The translations under genes and the position numbers were made by a program. A stretch of 64,000 nucleotides of DNA from Gnetum montanum (lineage: Eukaryota > Streptophyta > Gnetopsida > Gnetales > Gnetaceae): positions 713,660 to 777,659 of the forward strand of contig MNCI01014205.1 of the NCBI GenBank assembly GCA_015680685.1, written 5' to 3'. Positions 1-9,920 of this stretch are shown here, piece by piece. The stretch's first letter is position 1, and each line of letters begins with the position of its first letter. Under the pieces are notes generated by a model. That model saw nothing but the letters and a program-made list of their open reading frames with translations, made no database searches and was not told where the DNA came from.

Positions 1-259
1 TTACGCCCATGGAAGAAGCGTAAGGGCTTGACAAGCTCACAAATGGTAAAGCTTACAATGAGAATTTACAATAAATCCCAAGAGGGATTGACTCCGAGTC
101 GCTTGAAACTTTATGGTCCTTTAAGCTGACTGCTGCAGGATGTCGATTTGAGTGGTTCGACGGCTGTTTGAGGCATCTCTACTTCACCAGGGCTCCTAGC
201 TTGAGTTGATTTGGAGTGCGTTTGGAGTGCTTTTGCAGTGCTTTTATCTAGGCATGAAT

Positions 260-975
260 AGTACTCACGTTGATGAATAGTGCTCAGCGTGAGCTAGGTG
301 TGAGCTAGTAAGAATGGTTCATTTCGCACTGAATCTTGATTTTCGAGGCCTATTCTTCAAGTGTAATTGCTACCTGCCCTTGGGGGCCACCTGTATGCTG
401 ATTTTGAGCCTGTTTGTACTTGATTTGAGCCATCTTGGTAACTCACATTGCGCTCACGCTATCAGCGTGACTCCAGCGTGACCCCAGCGTGAGCTAGGCG
501 TGACCCAGGCGTAAACAAGCCAAAATGTCGTGTTTTACACCCGAAATTTGATTTTTTGGAGCCTATTAATAAGTAGAACTATTACCTATCCTTAGAAGTT
601 GAGTTGATGCTGAAATTGTGCTTGGGGTTGCTTGTCTAGACCAGCTTCTATTTGGTCACGCTGGGCTCATGCTCCAGCATGACCCCAGCGTTACCCTAGC
701 GTGACCCTAGCGTGACTTGGGCGTGACCAAGGCGTAACCAATGAAAATAGTGCATTTTCGAGCCCAAAATCAAGATTCTGAGGGCTAGAAACCTAGGGTA
801 ACCATTAGTTGAGGTCATGGGGGATCCTTGTGCTCAGTTTTGGCCTGTTTTGACTTTGTTTTAGGGCTCCAAAAGTTGGTGACGCTGAGCCTTACGCTCC
901 AGCGTGACCTGGGTGTAAGCAGTGGAAATAGTATATTTTCGAGCCTGAAACTTTTGATTTTGGATGCCAAAAGCT
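260..975. repeat. Degenerate tandem array, unit about 0.2 kb
   Basis: Four diverged units follow each other. Each opens with a cluster of AGCGTGAC/GCGTGAG words (about 283-310, 462-515, 670-740, 895-915). A GTGCATTTTCGAGCC-like stretch follows, then TTGATTTT..GAGCC (near 336-350, 547-563, 755-782, 951-970). Spacing is roughly 190-220 bp. No coding potential is visible. The array lies beyond the 3' end of the minus-strand pol of element E, so it may belong to that element's 3' region or LTR; this is inference. Confidence 0.55.
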
Positions 976-2159
976 GGTGCAGTCACTTGTGGGCCCTAGG
1001 GGGACCTTGCTTGTTGAATCGTGAACCATCAGGGCTATTTGGAAGGCCTCCAAGGTTGGTCATCCTGTACTCATGCTTGGGTAGCTGCATGACTTAGCTT
1101 GAATCTTGTTTGAAAGTGTTAGGCCAAAATTTTGTAGTGTTTCAAGGAGCATAGGAGGGATCTTACAGTAGTGAGGAAGGGAGGTTCGGGGAAGACTCAA
1201 GCATATGAGCAGGAAAAATTTCGCAAACATGCAATTAGGCATCTTCTCGAGGGTGTTTTCCCGAGAGGTTACGCTGCTATACTGTGTATGCGAGGCTTGC
1301 ACGGACGAGTTGTGTTACGCCCGTATGGCCTGGATGAGTTGTGTTTCATCCATTTTGCCTAACTATGCTAGTTTTTTTTGGATTATAGATGCTTTCCATG
1401 AGGTAAGAGGGTTACACCAATCGATGGATGTGATGTTTATCATGTGCGAAAGACTTCCTGTATGCTCACATTCTATACAAACAGGAGGAGAGGGTAAGGG
1501 TGGTTGTAAGGATAAAGAAAAGAGAAAGTGAAATTAGTTGTTTGATGGAGGGAAAAAAGGCAGGGATTGCATTCCCAAGTAGTTAGGCTAGTCTGAGCAG
1601 CCACCTTAGAACGCCATGACGCCTCGCCTCCAAGTGAGTGCATTCTTGAGCAACACTATTGTAGCAAGTAACCTGCAAAACATAATAAAGAATAGAAAGC
1701 AAAAGCAATTGTCCTAATCGCCAGGGAGGCTATTGAAACAAGTGCCATCCAAAGAGAAAAGGAGAGCGCTGGCCATGGAGAAGAGACCGTAGCAAGAAGC
1801 AAGGGTCCCTTTGTTGATGTCGCGGTTCAGGAATTCACCGTCGATAACCAGATTCAGCTTATCTAAGCGACTGGGCAAAGAACTAGCCAGATGAATCTGC
1901 TAAGCTAGAGTTTGGTAGCGGCGATGGGTGGAGGCCACCAAGGCCATGGGTGACCATAGTTTCCTTGGGGCCCCAAGTGGCAAAGTTAACCCCAGGAGTT
2001 GCAACTACAGAGTGGCTGTCGTAGCGGCATCTTCGAGGGGTCAGTAGTATGCCTTTCAGCATATCTAAAAAATCAGTAGGATGCCAGTAGGATAGCGGCG
2101 TTGCGTCTATTCCAACACCCTATCCATTCCGTCTGGTAGGGATGCCGTGCAAGAATGAT
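976..2159. other. Unassigned sequence downstream of element E pol
   Basis: I recognise no gene, RNA or promoter here. Short open frames exist on the plus strand around 1,171-1,531 but have no recognisable domain. The stretch lies between the 0.2-kb array and the mini-repeat cluster that follows pol, so it is probably untranslated retroelement sequence. An LTR could not be delimited. Confidence 0.3.
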
Positions 2160-2570
2160 AAGGCTTGCTTACTTTGTGGGTAATTTGTTGGCAGCTTCCA
2201 ATTTTAAGTCCTGGTAGATCGTTGCTGCTGTTTTTAAGTCTCAGCAGACCGTGGTCCCGGTTTAGAGTTTGGGCAGACTGAAGCCTGCTAATTTTACGTC
2301 GTAGCAGATGGTGGAAGAGCTAGTTTATGATCCTAGCAGACCATGCTATGGGTGTCAGTTAGTGTCTTGACCCAAGGACAAGTCTGTGCTAGTTTAACAT
2401 ATCAGCAGACGGATGCTTACCTTGCTAGTTTCATGTCATGGTGGATGGTCAAAAACTTTACCAGTTTAGTGTCATGACGGACACGTGCAAGAAATGCTAA
2501 TTTTATGTCATAGCGGACGTGTACAACACTACTAGTTTTACATCGTAGCAAACGATTATTACCTCGCGTT
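2160..2570. repeat. Hairpin mini-repeat cluster 3 (after pol)
   Basis: About eight diverged copies of a roughly 50-bp motif reading CTAGTTTTA-GTCRTAGCGGAC recur at about 2,195, 2,235, 2,265, 2,293, 2,325, 2,395, 2,430, 2,460, 2,500 and 2,535. Some keep a short inverted repeat, for example GTCT-CAGC-AGAC at 2,238-2,249. The same motif family occurs at 5,906-6,123 and 17,929-18,112. The cluster starts right after the stop of pol (2,587, minus strand). Its role is unknown; it could be a 3'-end or spacer element. Confidence 0.55.
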
Positions 2571-2586
2571 TGAGCCGAGCTGACAT

Positions 2587-3318
2587 CTAGATGTAGTACC
2601 GTTTCATATACATATGATTCACCAGATTTGGAAGTTCGTTGCCGTTGATGTCTGCTAGCCTGAATGCTTCGTTGCTGTATGCGTTGACGACTAGGAAAGG
2701 GCCTTTCTGGTTTGCAGAGAGTTTTCTCACTGGTTCACAAACGACCTTAAGAACCAAGTCTCCTTTCTTGATCAGTCGCTAATGTAGGTTGCGATGATGT
2801 TTCTGTTTCTTCCTGTCTTGATATCTTTCGATGTTGTCAAGTGTCTAAATGCGTTTCTCCTCTACTAAGTCTAGATCCACGATCTTGAACTCGTTGTGTT
2901 GAGTGTCATTTATAACCGTGGAGAGGACCATCCGCAGTGAGGGAACTTGTAGTTCCAAAGGCAACATCGCTTCAGATCCATAGACTAGGCTATAGGTTGT
3001 CCTACCGGTAGCTATTCTGCATGTCATATGATAGGCCCATAGCACATAGAGGATTTTTTCATGCCATCATTTTTTGTTGCTGCTGAGCATCTTTTTCAGT
3101 AAATTGATGACCACCTTGTTTGTTGCCTCTGCTTGACCATTTTCTTGTGGGTAATAGGGTGAGGAAAAAGATTGCTTAATACCAAGGTTACTGCAGAAAG
3201 ATTTGGATTTGGTACTACTAAATTGTGGCCTATTGTTGGTCAGAATAGTCATGGGAAGCCCAAACCTGGCTACTATATTGTCCAAGATAAAATGGTAAAC
3301 CTGTTGAGATGTAATCTT
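2587..3318 (-). pseudogene. Element E integrase core and C-terminal part (decayed)
   Basis: Reading the minus strand, the frame holds the second half of a retroviral integrase core. It continues into the usual Ty3/gypsy C-terminus, a GPF-V--AYS-EAFRLADINGNELPN-like stretch ending at the stop at 2,587. The core keeps the late glutamate region (NGQAEATNK), but the second catalytic aspartate motif, normally TDN-PQF, reads TNNRPQF, so the aspartate is lost. In-frame stops lie at 3,319, 3,067, 2,845 and about 2,770. There are no frameshifts. With the missing upstream part described in the next entry, the enzyme cannot be functional. Confidence 0.8.
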
Positions 3319-4197
3319 TCATAGGGGAATAGCCTCGACCCACTTCGTAAAGTACTCGGTGGTGGTGATAATGAAGCTATGTCTTGCAGAAGACTTAGGC
3401 GTGATGGGGACTAGCAATACTCCATCAAAAGAGCGTCTACATAGAGTACTGTCTCTGATGATGACATATTTCCTGGCACGCTTACGGATTGCGTCTTTGT
3501 ATGCAGGTGTTAACTCGTGCGGTAGTTCGCCATGCAGAACGTAGATTTTAATGTTATCATACCATTCTAACATTCCCCCCATGCTTAGAGAAAAGATTTG
3601 CGCAGCTTGTATGACAGGATCTGTACATTCCGTCATTAAGATGGGCAAGGTGGCAAACAAATGTGGTGGCATGTTTAAAGCTAGTGTGGCTAGTGCATTG
3701 GCTACGGTGTTCTTATTACGTGGCACGTGTTGGATGTCAGTCGTCATGAATTGTCTCAAGAGATCTTTAGCCATATCGCAATAGTGTTGCAGATGTATAG
3801 CTTTGCAGGCATAGACCCCTGTGATTTGATTAATGACGAGCATCGAATCGCATCGGATTGCCAAGTGTTGAACGTTGAGTTCTCTAGCTATTAACAATCC
3901 CATGATGAGCCCCTCATACTCTGCCACATTGTTTGTACAAGGAAATGCCAGGCGGTAAGCCATTGGGTGAACATCTTCAGGGGAGAGTGTAATGACAGCG
4001 GCAGCACTACCGCCTCTGGTAGTTGAAGCTCCATCGAAGTATAACGTCACTTCGAGGCCTGTCGATACAGGGCTTAAACTATGTATCTGTTCATCAGGGA
4101 ACTCGAACTCTATTGCGGCTTGATCGTTAATAGGTGATGTTGCAAGTTGGTCAACTATGGCCTGGCCTTTCGTGGACGATTGGCCGAAGTAGTGCAA
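3319..4197 (-). pseudogene. Element E archaeal-type RNase H joined to a truncated integrase start
   Basis: The frame begins with a linker and then an archaeal-type RNase H: LYFDGAST with the first acidic residue, followed by LAFPCTNNVAEYEGLIMGL and RCDSMLVINQ. This second RNase H after the gypsy RNase H marks the Tat lineage. After RRSFDGVLL the protein passes almost directly to TTEYFTKWVEA, the middle of the integrase core. The zinc-finger (HHCC) domain and the first catalytic aspartate region, usually about 100 residues, are missing, yet the frame continues. An in-frame deletion is the simplest reading. Confidence 0.85.
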
Positions 4198-4221
4198 GTT
4201 AAATTCTGCTGTGATGGCCTT

Positions 4222-4794
4222 CTAGCGGGCTATACTACTGCTCTTGTATAAATTGTTTGTGATGGTCTGTAGAGTGTTGTTCTTGCAAATTATGTTGACT
4301 TGGCTATGAAAAAGATAGTGTCTACATTTTTTTAGTGCAAACACCAATGTCAAATAGTTATGCTCTACTTCATTGTACCTTGTTTCGTACGCAAATAGAG
4401 CGTGACTTAGATAATAGATAGGGACTTCTAACCCGTCATCCCTTCCTTGGTACAACAACACAACTATAGAAACATTTGAGCTTGCCAAATAGATGTAGAA
4501 AGGTTGATCCCTTTGTGGTGGGAAAACTGTCGGCAAATGTAACAACTCTTTCTTCAGGTCGTCAAATGCATGCTGGCAGTCTTCGGTCCATTCGAAGTTA
4601 ACTCCTTTCCTGAGCAGATGTTGTATAGGATGTAATTTGTCTATTAATTTCAAGATGAACCGCCTGATAAATTGCAACCTACCCTGCAATCCATGTAGTT
4701 CTTTAAGGTTTGCAGGTAGTGCCAGGTTAACAATGGCTTTAACCTGATCGGGGTCAACCCGTATGCCAGTCTCCGATACCATAAACCCCAACAT
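4222..4794 (-). pseudogene. Element E gypsy-type RNase H
   Basis: It contains the junction from RT thumb to RNase H (KELHGLQGRLQFIRRFI, FEWTEDCQHAFDDLK), then FYIYLASSNVSIVVLLYQ and YYLSHAL--YETRYNEVE. In the first motif the usual DAS aspartate is replaced (LASS), as is common for the degenerate RNase H of Tat elements that carry a second RNase H. The frame is the same as the RT upstream and the archaeal RNase H downstream. It is separated from them only by single stop codons at 4,858 (TGA) and 4,222 (TAG). Confidence 0.85.
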
Positions 4795-4857
4795 GCGTCT
4801 GGTTTTGACTCTGAAGATGCATTTTCTTGGGTTGAGCCATAGGTCGTGCCTAAGACA

Positions 4858-5820
4858 TCATTTAAGAATTAACTCTAGGTCTTCTGGATGATCTTCTGAC
4901 TTCTTAGATTTGACAATTATGTCGTCTACGTAGTCATTCAATCTTTCTAAGAGGTAATCACTAAAGATATACGTCATGGCACGTTGATAAGTTGCTCCAG
5001 CGTTTTTTAACTTGAAAGGTATCATGGTGTAATAGAAAGTTCCCCAGGTGGTCATGAAGGTTGTAGTCAGTTGATGTTCTAGGTTGATGTGAATTTGATT
5101 ATAGCCCGAAAACCCATCCATAAAGGATAGTAACGCGTGGTTAGCTGTTGTATCGATAAGTTGGTCGATACTTGGTAACGAGAAGTTGCCTTTAATCGTT
5201 ACCTTGTTCAGATCGCGAAAGTCTATACAGATGCGTATTCCTCCCGTTTTCTTAGAGACAACTACGATGTTCGAAACCCAGTCTGAATAATCAACCACGT
5301 AAATGAAACCAGCCTGATACAGTTTAGTGATTTCATCACTCACTGCCAGCACGATTTCAGGCTTAATCTTTCGTGCTTTTTGTTTAACTGCTTTGATATG
5401 CGGGTCTAAAAGTATGTTGTGCTGTATTAGTCTCAAGTCTAAACCTGGCATGTCTTCGTATGACCATGCGAATACCGCAACATTATTTTGGAGCACTCGG
5501 AGTATGTCGCTCTTCATTTGTTTGTCAAGGATGGAACTAACCTTTAGAGTTTTGCTTCCCACTTTGTGCATAGTTACAGGGACTTTAGTAAGGGGATCTT
5601 CGGTTACATCATCGGCTTCCAAGTCTAAGGTTCAGGCTAAATGTTCTGGTCAATCTGGGGATATTTCTAATGTTGCTATGGTTGTGTCATAAAGGGAAGC
5701 ATCATTTCCTATTAGTGCGTGGTTGTGTTGTCTAATAGTTTCCCTGTATGGGCCTTTTAAGGCTAGGGGTGCGAGTAAAGCTGCGTTCATTTGTGAATCG
5801 ACCTGCAAAACTACTAAGAA
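4858..5820 (-). pseudogene. Element E reverse transcriptase
   Basis: This is a Ty3/gypsy reverse transcriptase: AVFAWSYEDMPG upstream, KTGGIRICIDFRDLNK in the fingers, FMDGFSGYNQI with the first catalytic aspartate, and YVDDIIVKSK with the catalytic YVDD. All three catalytic aspartates are present. The frame can be followed upstream to about 5,820 through two more stops near 5,635 and 5,650. No start codon is obvious, as expected when RT is made as part of a polyprotein. The polyprotein is broken by several nonsense codons but by no frameshift. Confidence 0.9.
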
Positions 5821-5905
5821 GAGAAGTTGTTATATTTTTTTTTACCAATATGTTGAAATGATAGAAGGTTTTCTAAAGATGCGTGTTAAAAGGTTGCCAG
5901 TTTAA

Positions 5906-6123
5906 GGTCTTAGTAGACCGTTACAATATACACAGTTTGTAAGAAAGCAGTACGCCCAGTTTCCTAGATGTTAGCGTAAGACTTGTGTGAACTATGATGA
6001 AAGGTGTAACGTGGCATGTCTAGCATGTCCAAGCAGCTGATTTGGAATTTTGTACAAACCGTAGTTAATGCGACCAGATTACGAGACGATAAGCTACACG
6101 TTAGTTTAGGGTCTGTTCGGACC
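5906..6123. repeat. Hairpin mini-repeat cluster 2 (between pol and antisense gene)
   Basis: Two copies of the hairpin motif are clear: GGTCTTAGTAGACC at 5,906-5,919, a perfect 5-bp stem with a 4-nt loop after CCAGTTTAA, and GGTCTGTTCGGACC at 6,110-6,123 after TTAGTTTAG. They match the copies at 17,929-18,112 in the leading AGTTTAAG and the GGYC...GRCC stem. They sit upstream of the plus-strand promoter of the antisense gene and upstream (minus strand) of pol. Confidence 0.6.
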
Positions 6124-6250
6124 GTAATCGATACGATATCTACGAGATTAATGTTGTGATCTTCACGCTTCATGTCACACTGACATACCTGCGTTTCAAG
6201 AAGGTTCCACATTGATTAAACATGAAAAATAGTTAGTTTCAACCATTACA

Positions 6251-6258
6251 TATATAAG
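6251..6258 (+). promoter_or_regulatory. Putative TATA box of the antisense multi-exon gene
   Basis: TATATAAG lies 120 bp upstream of the first ATG at 6,378 on the plus strand. It follows the hairpin mini-repeats and precedes the first exon, which fits a class II plant core promoter. No experimental start is known; this is a sequence-only assignment. Confidence 0.4.
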
Positions 6259-6500
6259 TCAATGGTTCGTCCTCAAAGTAGACTGTAAAGATCGCGAATC
6301 TGAATTAGGCTATAGCAGAAGGAAAGCGGAAGGAAGGTGTGAGTAGACGATTTTGCAAAGGTTGTTCAGGCGTAACCATGACGCCGATGACCAAAGGAAA
6401 ACATACCAAATTGACGAAGATCGATGAAGTGTAGGAGAGTTTGGAGCGGATTTCTAAGGCTTAGGTCGAAACTCGGGAGGCTACTCCACTCACCCGATAG

Positions 6501-7209
6501 GTTGCTTTTTAGCTTTCCTGCATGATTGTTATTTTCGTTGTTATGGCATCGTAATTGTACCTATTTTGAAGATGTGTATTATGCCGAGCATTGATACCTG
6601 CTTGCATGGGTTAAGCTATTGTAGTTTGTAATATTACCCCTATCGCCATTGTCAAAGATAGACCTTGCACAATTGCAAGGGTTTGGGTGATCTTGGACAA
6701 TACTGTACAAACACGATGCATGACTGGAGGGGTCTAGGTATGGTACCCTTATGTAGTATAAATAAGATTCTGTTGTCCTACCTGTAATGGTTGCATGTTA
6801 CGCTAGAACAATATGCGGTGTTACTTTTATCACCGTTGTCAGGGACAAACCTTGCACCATTGCAAGGGTTTGGGTGGTCTTGGTAATGCATTTCCAGCGT
6901 AACGTGCGATTTTCTGGGAGTCAAGGTAACGGAAAATGTAGTGTTGCGTAATGGATTTTTATGAGTCTTTTTTTTTATGTTGTTCTTACATCGTTAGTAT
7001 GTCTTACGTCGTTAGTATGTCTAAATTGCTTTTCCTAATGATAGTGTGTTTTGTTGTAAAGGATTATGCTAAAGCCCGTCCTAATTATCTTGGACATTGT
7101 GGATGTTTTGTGTTGCTTACATGTCCCCGTGGCCAATGTTCCTCCTCCTCATGCTCCTATAAGAGAGGAGGCAGTTTGGTTCCGAAGAGGTGCACGGAAG
7201 TTTTTGCAG
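6501..7209 (+). repeat. First intron of antisense gene with a 188-bp tandem repeat and conserved stems
   Basis: The presumed first intron holds two diverged copies of a unit of about 188 bp (about 6,580-6,700 and 6,770-6,890). Each copy contains CTTGCATG/TTGCATG, then TATCRCCRTTGTC and then a perfect 7-bp hairpin: CCTTGCA-CAAT-TGCAAGG at 6,663-6,680 and CCTTGCA-CCAT-TGCAAGG at 6,850-6,867. Both are followed by GTTTGGGTGRTCTTGG. The stems are identical while a loop base differs. Confidence 0.5.
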
Positions 7210-7609
7210 TTTTTGTTGCGTAATTTCAGCGTAATCATCTAGTCGCATTTACCGGCTGAGATAGCTGCCGCCATTCTGGAGACACTACTAGTTGGATCAA
7301 CGTAGAGCATCTTAACGTTTCTGGTGGACGGCTCAATCGAAACCATGCGGGTGCAAGACTATGAATAGAGCGCCAAGGGTTTGAGGCATTTATATTGGAT
7401 TTGGGATATGCCCAAGTTTGATTGTTATCATGCCTACAACACTCTGTTCGTGGCTCATCATCTTACAACCTACTTTCAGAATCTACCTGGCATTGTGTAT
7501 TATGTAGGCGGGTAAGTGTTTCCACGGCGTTATGATACGCTAACCATTATTTGAATTCATGTCAAGTATAAACAATTGTGCACATTCTGTTGTGTAAGTT
7601 CTTTATCAA

Positions 7610-8332
7610 TGATGAGACGCGATATGCACAAGCTGCGATATCGCATCCCCTGCGATATTGTGTACGCGATATCGCGGTCCACCACCAAATCTATAAATAA
7701 GAGGTGGCACTCCCCTCATTTCACATCCTAGGCTAGAAGTAGCAAAGCTCTAGCAGATTGATCATCCCAGAGATAAAATATTTTCCATGTGCCCGCAATA
7801 GGAGTCCCCCAAGTAAACGGTTCTTTATTCGAGCAGCTTTGTACNACAAGTACGACTTGATTACGAGCATCTACGGATGTGTACGGCTAGTCAAGGAATC
7901 AGTTTCTTGTCACACTTAGGCTAGTTAGGTGCCTCAGTACGACCGCTTCGAGCACGTGCATTACGTGTGGTAATCCCAGTAACGATTAGCGTTTGGTAGC
8001 CACAGTTGCACAGTTCAGGGTGTGTACGGTAAGTGGGAACGGATGCTGACGCTAGTTAATTTAGACTTAGGACATTAGTTAGAATAGTTAGTTCTCTCAA
8101 CCCTTCACCCCTTAGCATAGGAGATAAACTTGAAAAGACCAAAAAAATCATATACCTCGGACTTACTTAACCATACACCATGACAACAACAAGTAAGTCT
8201 GGGAAGACAACGAATGATTAACCCCAAGTGTTCCATGGGGTGTTTAGGCATTTAGTCTGCAAAGTTCGACTAGATCGTGCGTGCTACGCTCATTTCTTAT
8301 AGTTGAGTGTAGGGGTACCTCGCCACTCATCA
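7610..8332 (+). repeat. 5' LTR of element A
   Basis: It runs from TGATGAG to CTCATCA (723 bp), preceded by ATCAA and followed by one base and the primer binding site. It carries the palindromic promoter block and TATA box near its start. Its end, AGGGGTACCTCGCCACTCATCA, is shared almost base for base with the LTRs of B and C. One N lies at 7,845. Confidence 0.92.
7634..7700 (+). promoter_or_regulatory. LTR promoter with GATATC palindromes and TATA box
   Basis: Two perfect 12-bp palindromes, TGCGATATCGCA (7,634-7,645) and CGCGATATCGCG (7,665-7,676), sit just upstream of CTATAAATAA (7,691-7,700). A diverged copy, TGCGATATTG, lies between them. The 3' LTR has the same arrangement before its N run. 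Dyad sites at this distance from a TATA box suggest binding of a dimeric factor; this is inference. Confidence 0.6.
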
Positions 8333-8333
8333 T

Positions 8334-8351
8334 TGGCGCCATTGCCAGGGA
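8334..8351 (+). promoter_or_regulatory. Primer binding site of element A
   Basis: TGGCGCCATTGCCAGGGA begins one base after the LTR end. It closely resembles the TGGCGCCGTTGCCGGGGA primer site of plant Athila/Tat-type elements, usually assigned to an aspartate tRNA. It fixes the LTR boundary and the transcription direction. It has two mismatches to the usual form. Confidence 0.8.
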
Positions 8352-8473
8352 TTAAGTGTTTGTACGCCAATTAGAACATTAGGAAATCTTTCACATCGTT
8401 GTGAGCCTTAACGAACCTTTGGGTTAATTAGTTAATTAAGAACATATATAACGATGAATAGCACACCAATAAA

Positions 8474-9920
8474 ATGGCTTCTTCTCATAAGGTTAACTCA
8501 CCTAGGGATAACACAGAAGACAGTCAGCGACATACACATAACCTAGACCAGCCAGGTCCTAAACAATATATGATAGTTTATACTCACCCCGATGAGTATA
8601 TTCCTGATTACACTTTTACCCTCCATTAGGATGAACAGTTGCGCTGGAGAGATTTATTTGGTAATATAGTTTTACCACCAGATCGATTGGTTTCGAACAT
8701 GCTCTTCTGTGCCTTAGCACAGATTGGCATGCAGGACTTATTCGCTGAATACGTTGCTAGAAGATATCATATAAGGGATTATCATCCCACCGCTTTGCAA
8801 CGTATGAGGGACGAAAGGCAGGAGAGCCAACACTCATTGTTGAAGGGCAAGGTCCCCTATGTCCTTAGTGAAATAGGAGACGAGGAACCCCTCACAACGG
8901 GTTTCTTAGGAAATGATGTTCCTCCTTCTCACAATGGTGAAGAGGTTAGGCATCAGAGCCTTCGATCAACTGTACATGCTACGAGCTCTGATCCCCGTGA
9001 ACACCAACTGTTCACGGAAGGAACAACCACTCACACTAAGGACGAACACTTAGATCGTCACGACGATCGGGGCCGAAGTAGCCGAAGAGAGGGTAGGAAA
9101 CATCGCCATCGTGATGGATCCCCTTCCTCCTCTCCTTCATCTCACCATTCACACTCTCCTTCCACATCTGGAAGCAACCATCGTGAGCACAACGAAGAGG
9201 GTAAAAGTAAGGACGATGAAAGACCTCGACAGGAAGGTTAGGAGTTAGGACAAGGGCAAAGACGTAGGGAGAGTAGGGAACCACCACGAAGACATCACAG
9301 ACGTCATGAAAGAGATGATCATGACGAACCCCTACTCGCAACCTGAAGCATGCTAGACATCACAGAGGCAGTTAGGATCCTCACAAGGCACTTAAAAGAT
9401 AGCAGGATCAAGCGTCTAGACATAAATAATATCCCACGTTTTGAAGGGGGATACAACGTTGATCCTCAACATCATTTACAGGCATTCCACGATGCCTGTG
9501 CGTTGCAAAATATAGATAATGAGTCCTAGAAGCTTAAGTTGTTCCCAAGGACACTCACCAAAGAAGCAGAGAGCTAGTACTGGTCCTTAGAACTGGAAAC
9601 CATCAGGAGGTGAAGTACGATGCTTGAACTATTCAACAACAAATATCAGACGTACTCCAGAGTGTCCAATTTGCGTAAGCAGATCCAACGCTAGAAACAA
9701 GGTGCTTATGAACCCTTGGATGCTGCCATGGCCCATTACTATACATTGCTACATTGTTGCTCGGGCCATGGGTACGCTAAACAGGATCAACTTCACCACA
9801 TCGTGGATGGGCTAAGGAATGAAACAAGAAGAACTCTTGGGACTTACGCCCAAGGGAGACTTTCCCAATTGAGAGCCCATGAAGTTGAAAGTTTGTTGGA
9901 ACAAGTAGTGCAAGAAGAGG
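8474..9920 (+). pseudogene. Element A gag, N-terminal and core part
   Basis: The frame starts at ATG 8,474 (MASSHKVNSPRD). It passes a TAG at about 8,627 and runs through an Arg/Ser/His-rich stretch (RHDDRGRSSRREGRKHRHRDG) into the gypsy gag core: PRFEGGYNVDPQHHLQAF, a KQGAYEPLDAAM region, CSGHGYAKQDQLHHIVDGL. This is the capsid-forming domain that packages element RNA. Stops occur near 9,343, 9,530, 9,571, 9,612 and 9,693. A deletion near 9,920 shifts the frame relative to element B, where the Glu-Leu-Gln-rich segment is intact. Confidence 0.75.

Noticed and set aside
1060-1531. Overlapping small frames near 1.1-1.5 kb as genes
   Set aside because: They overlap on both strands and show no domain; the area looks like noncoding retroelement sequence.
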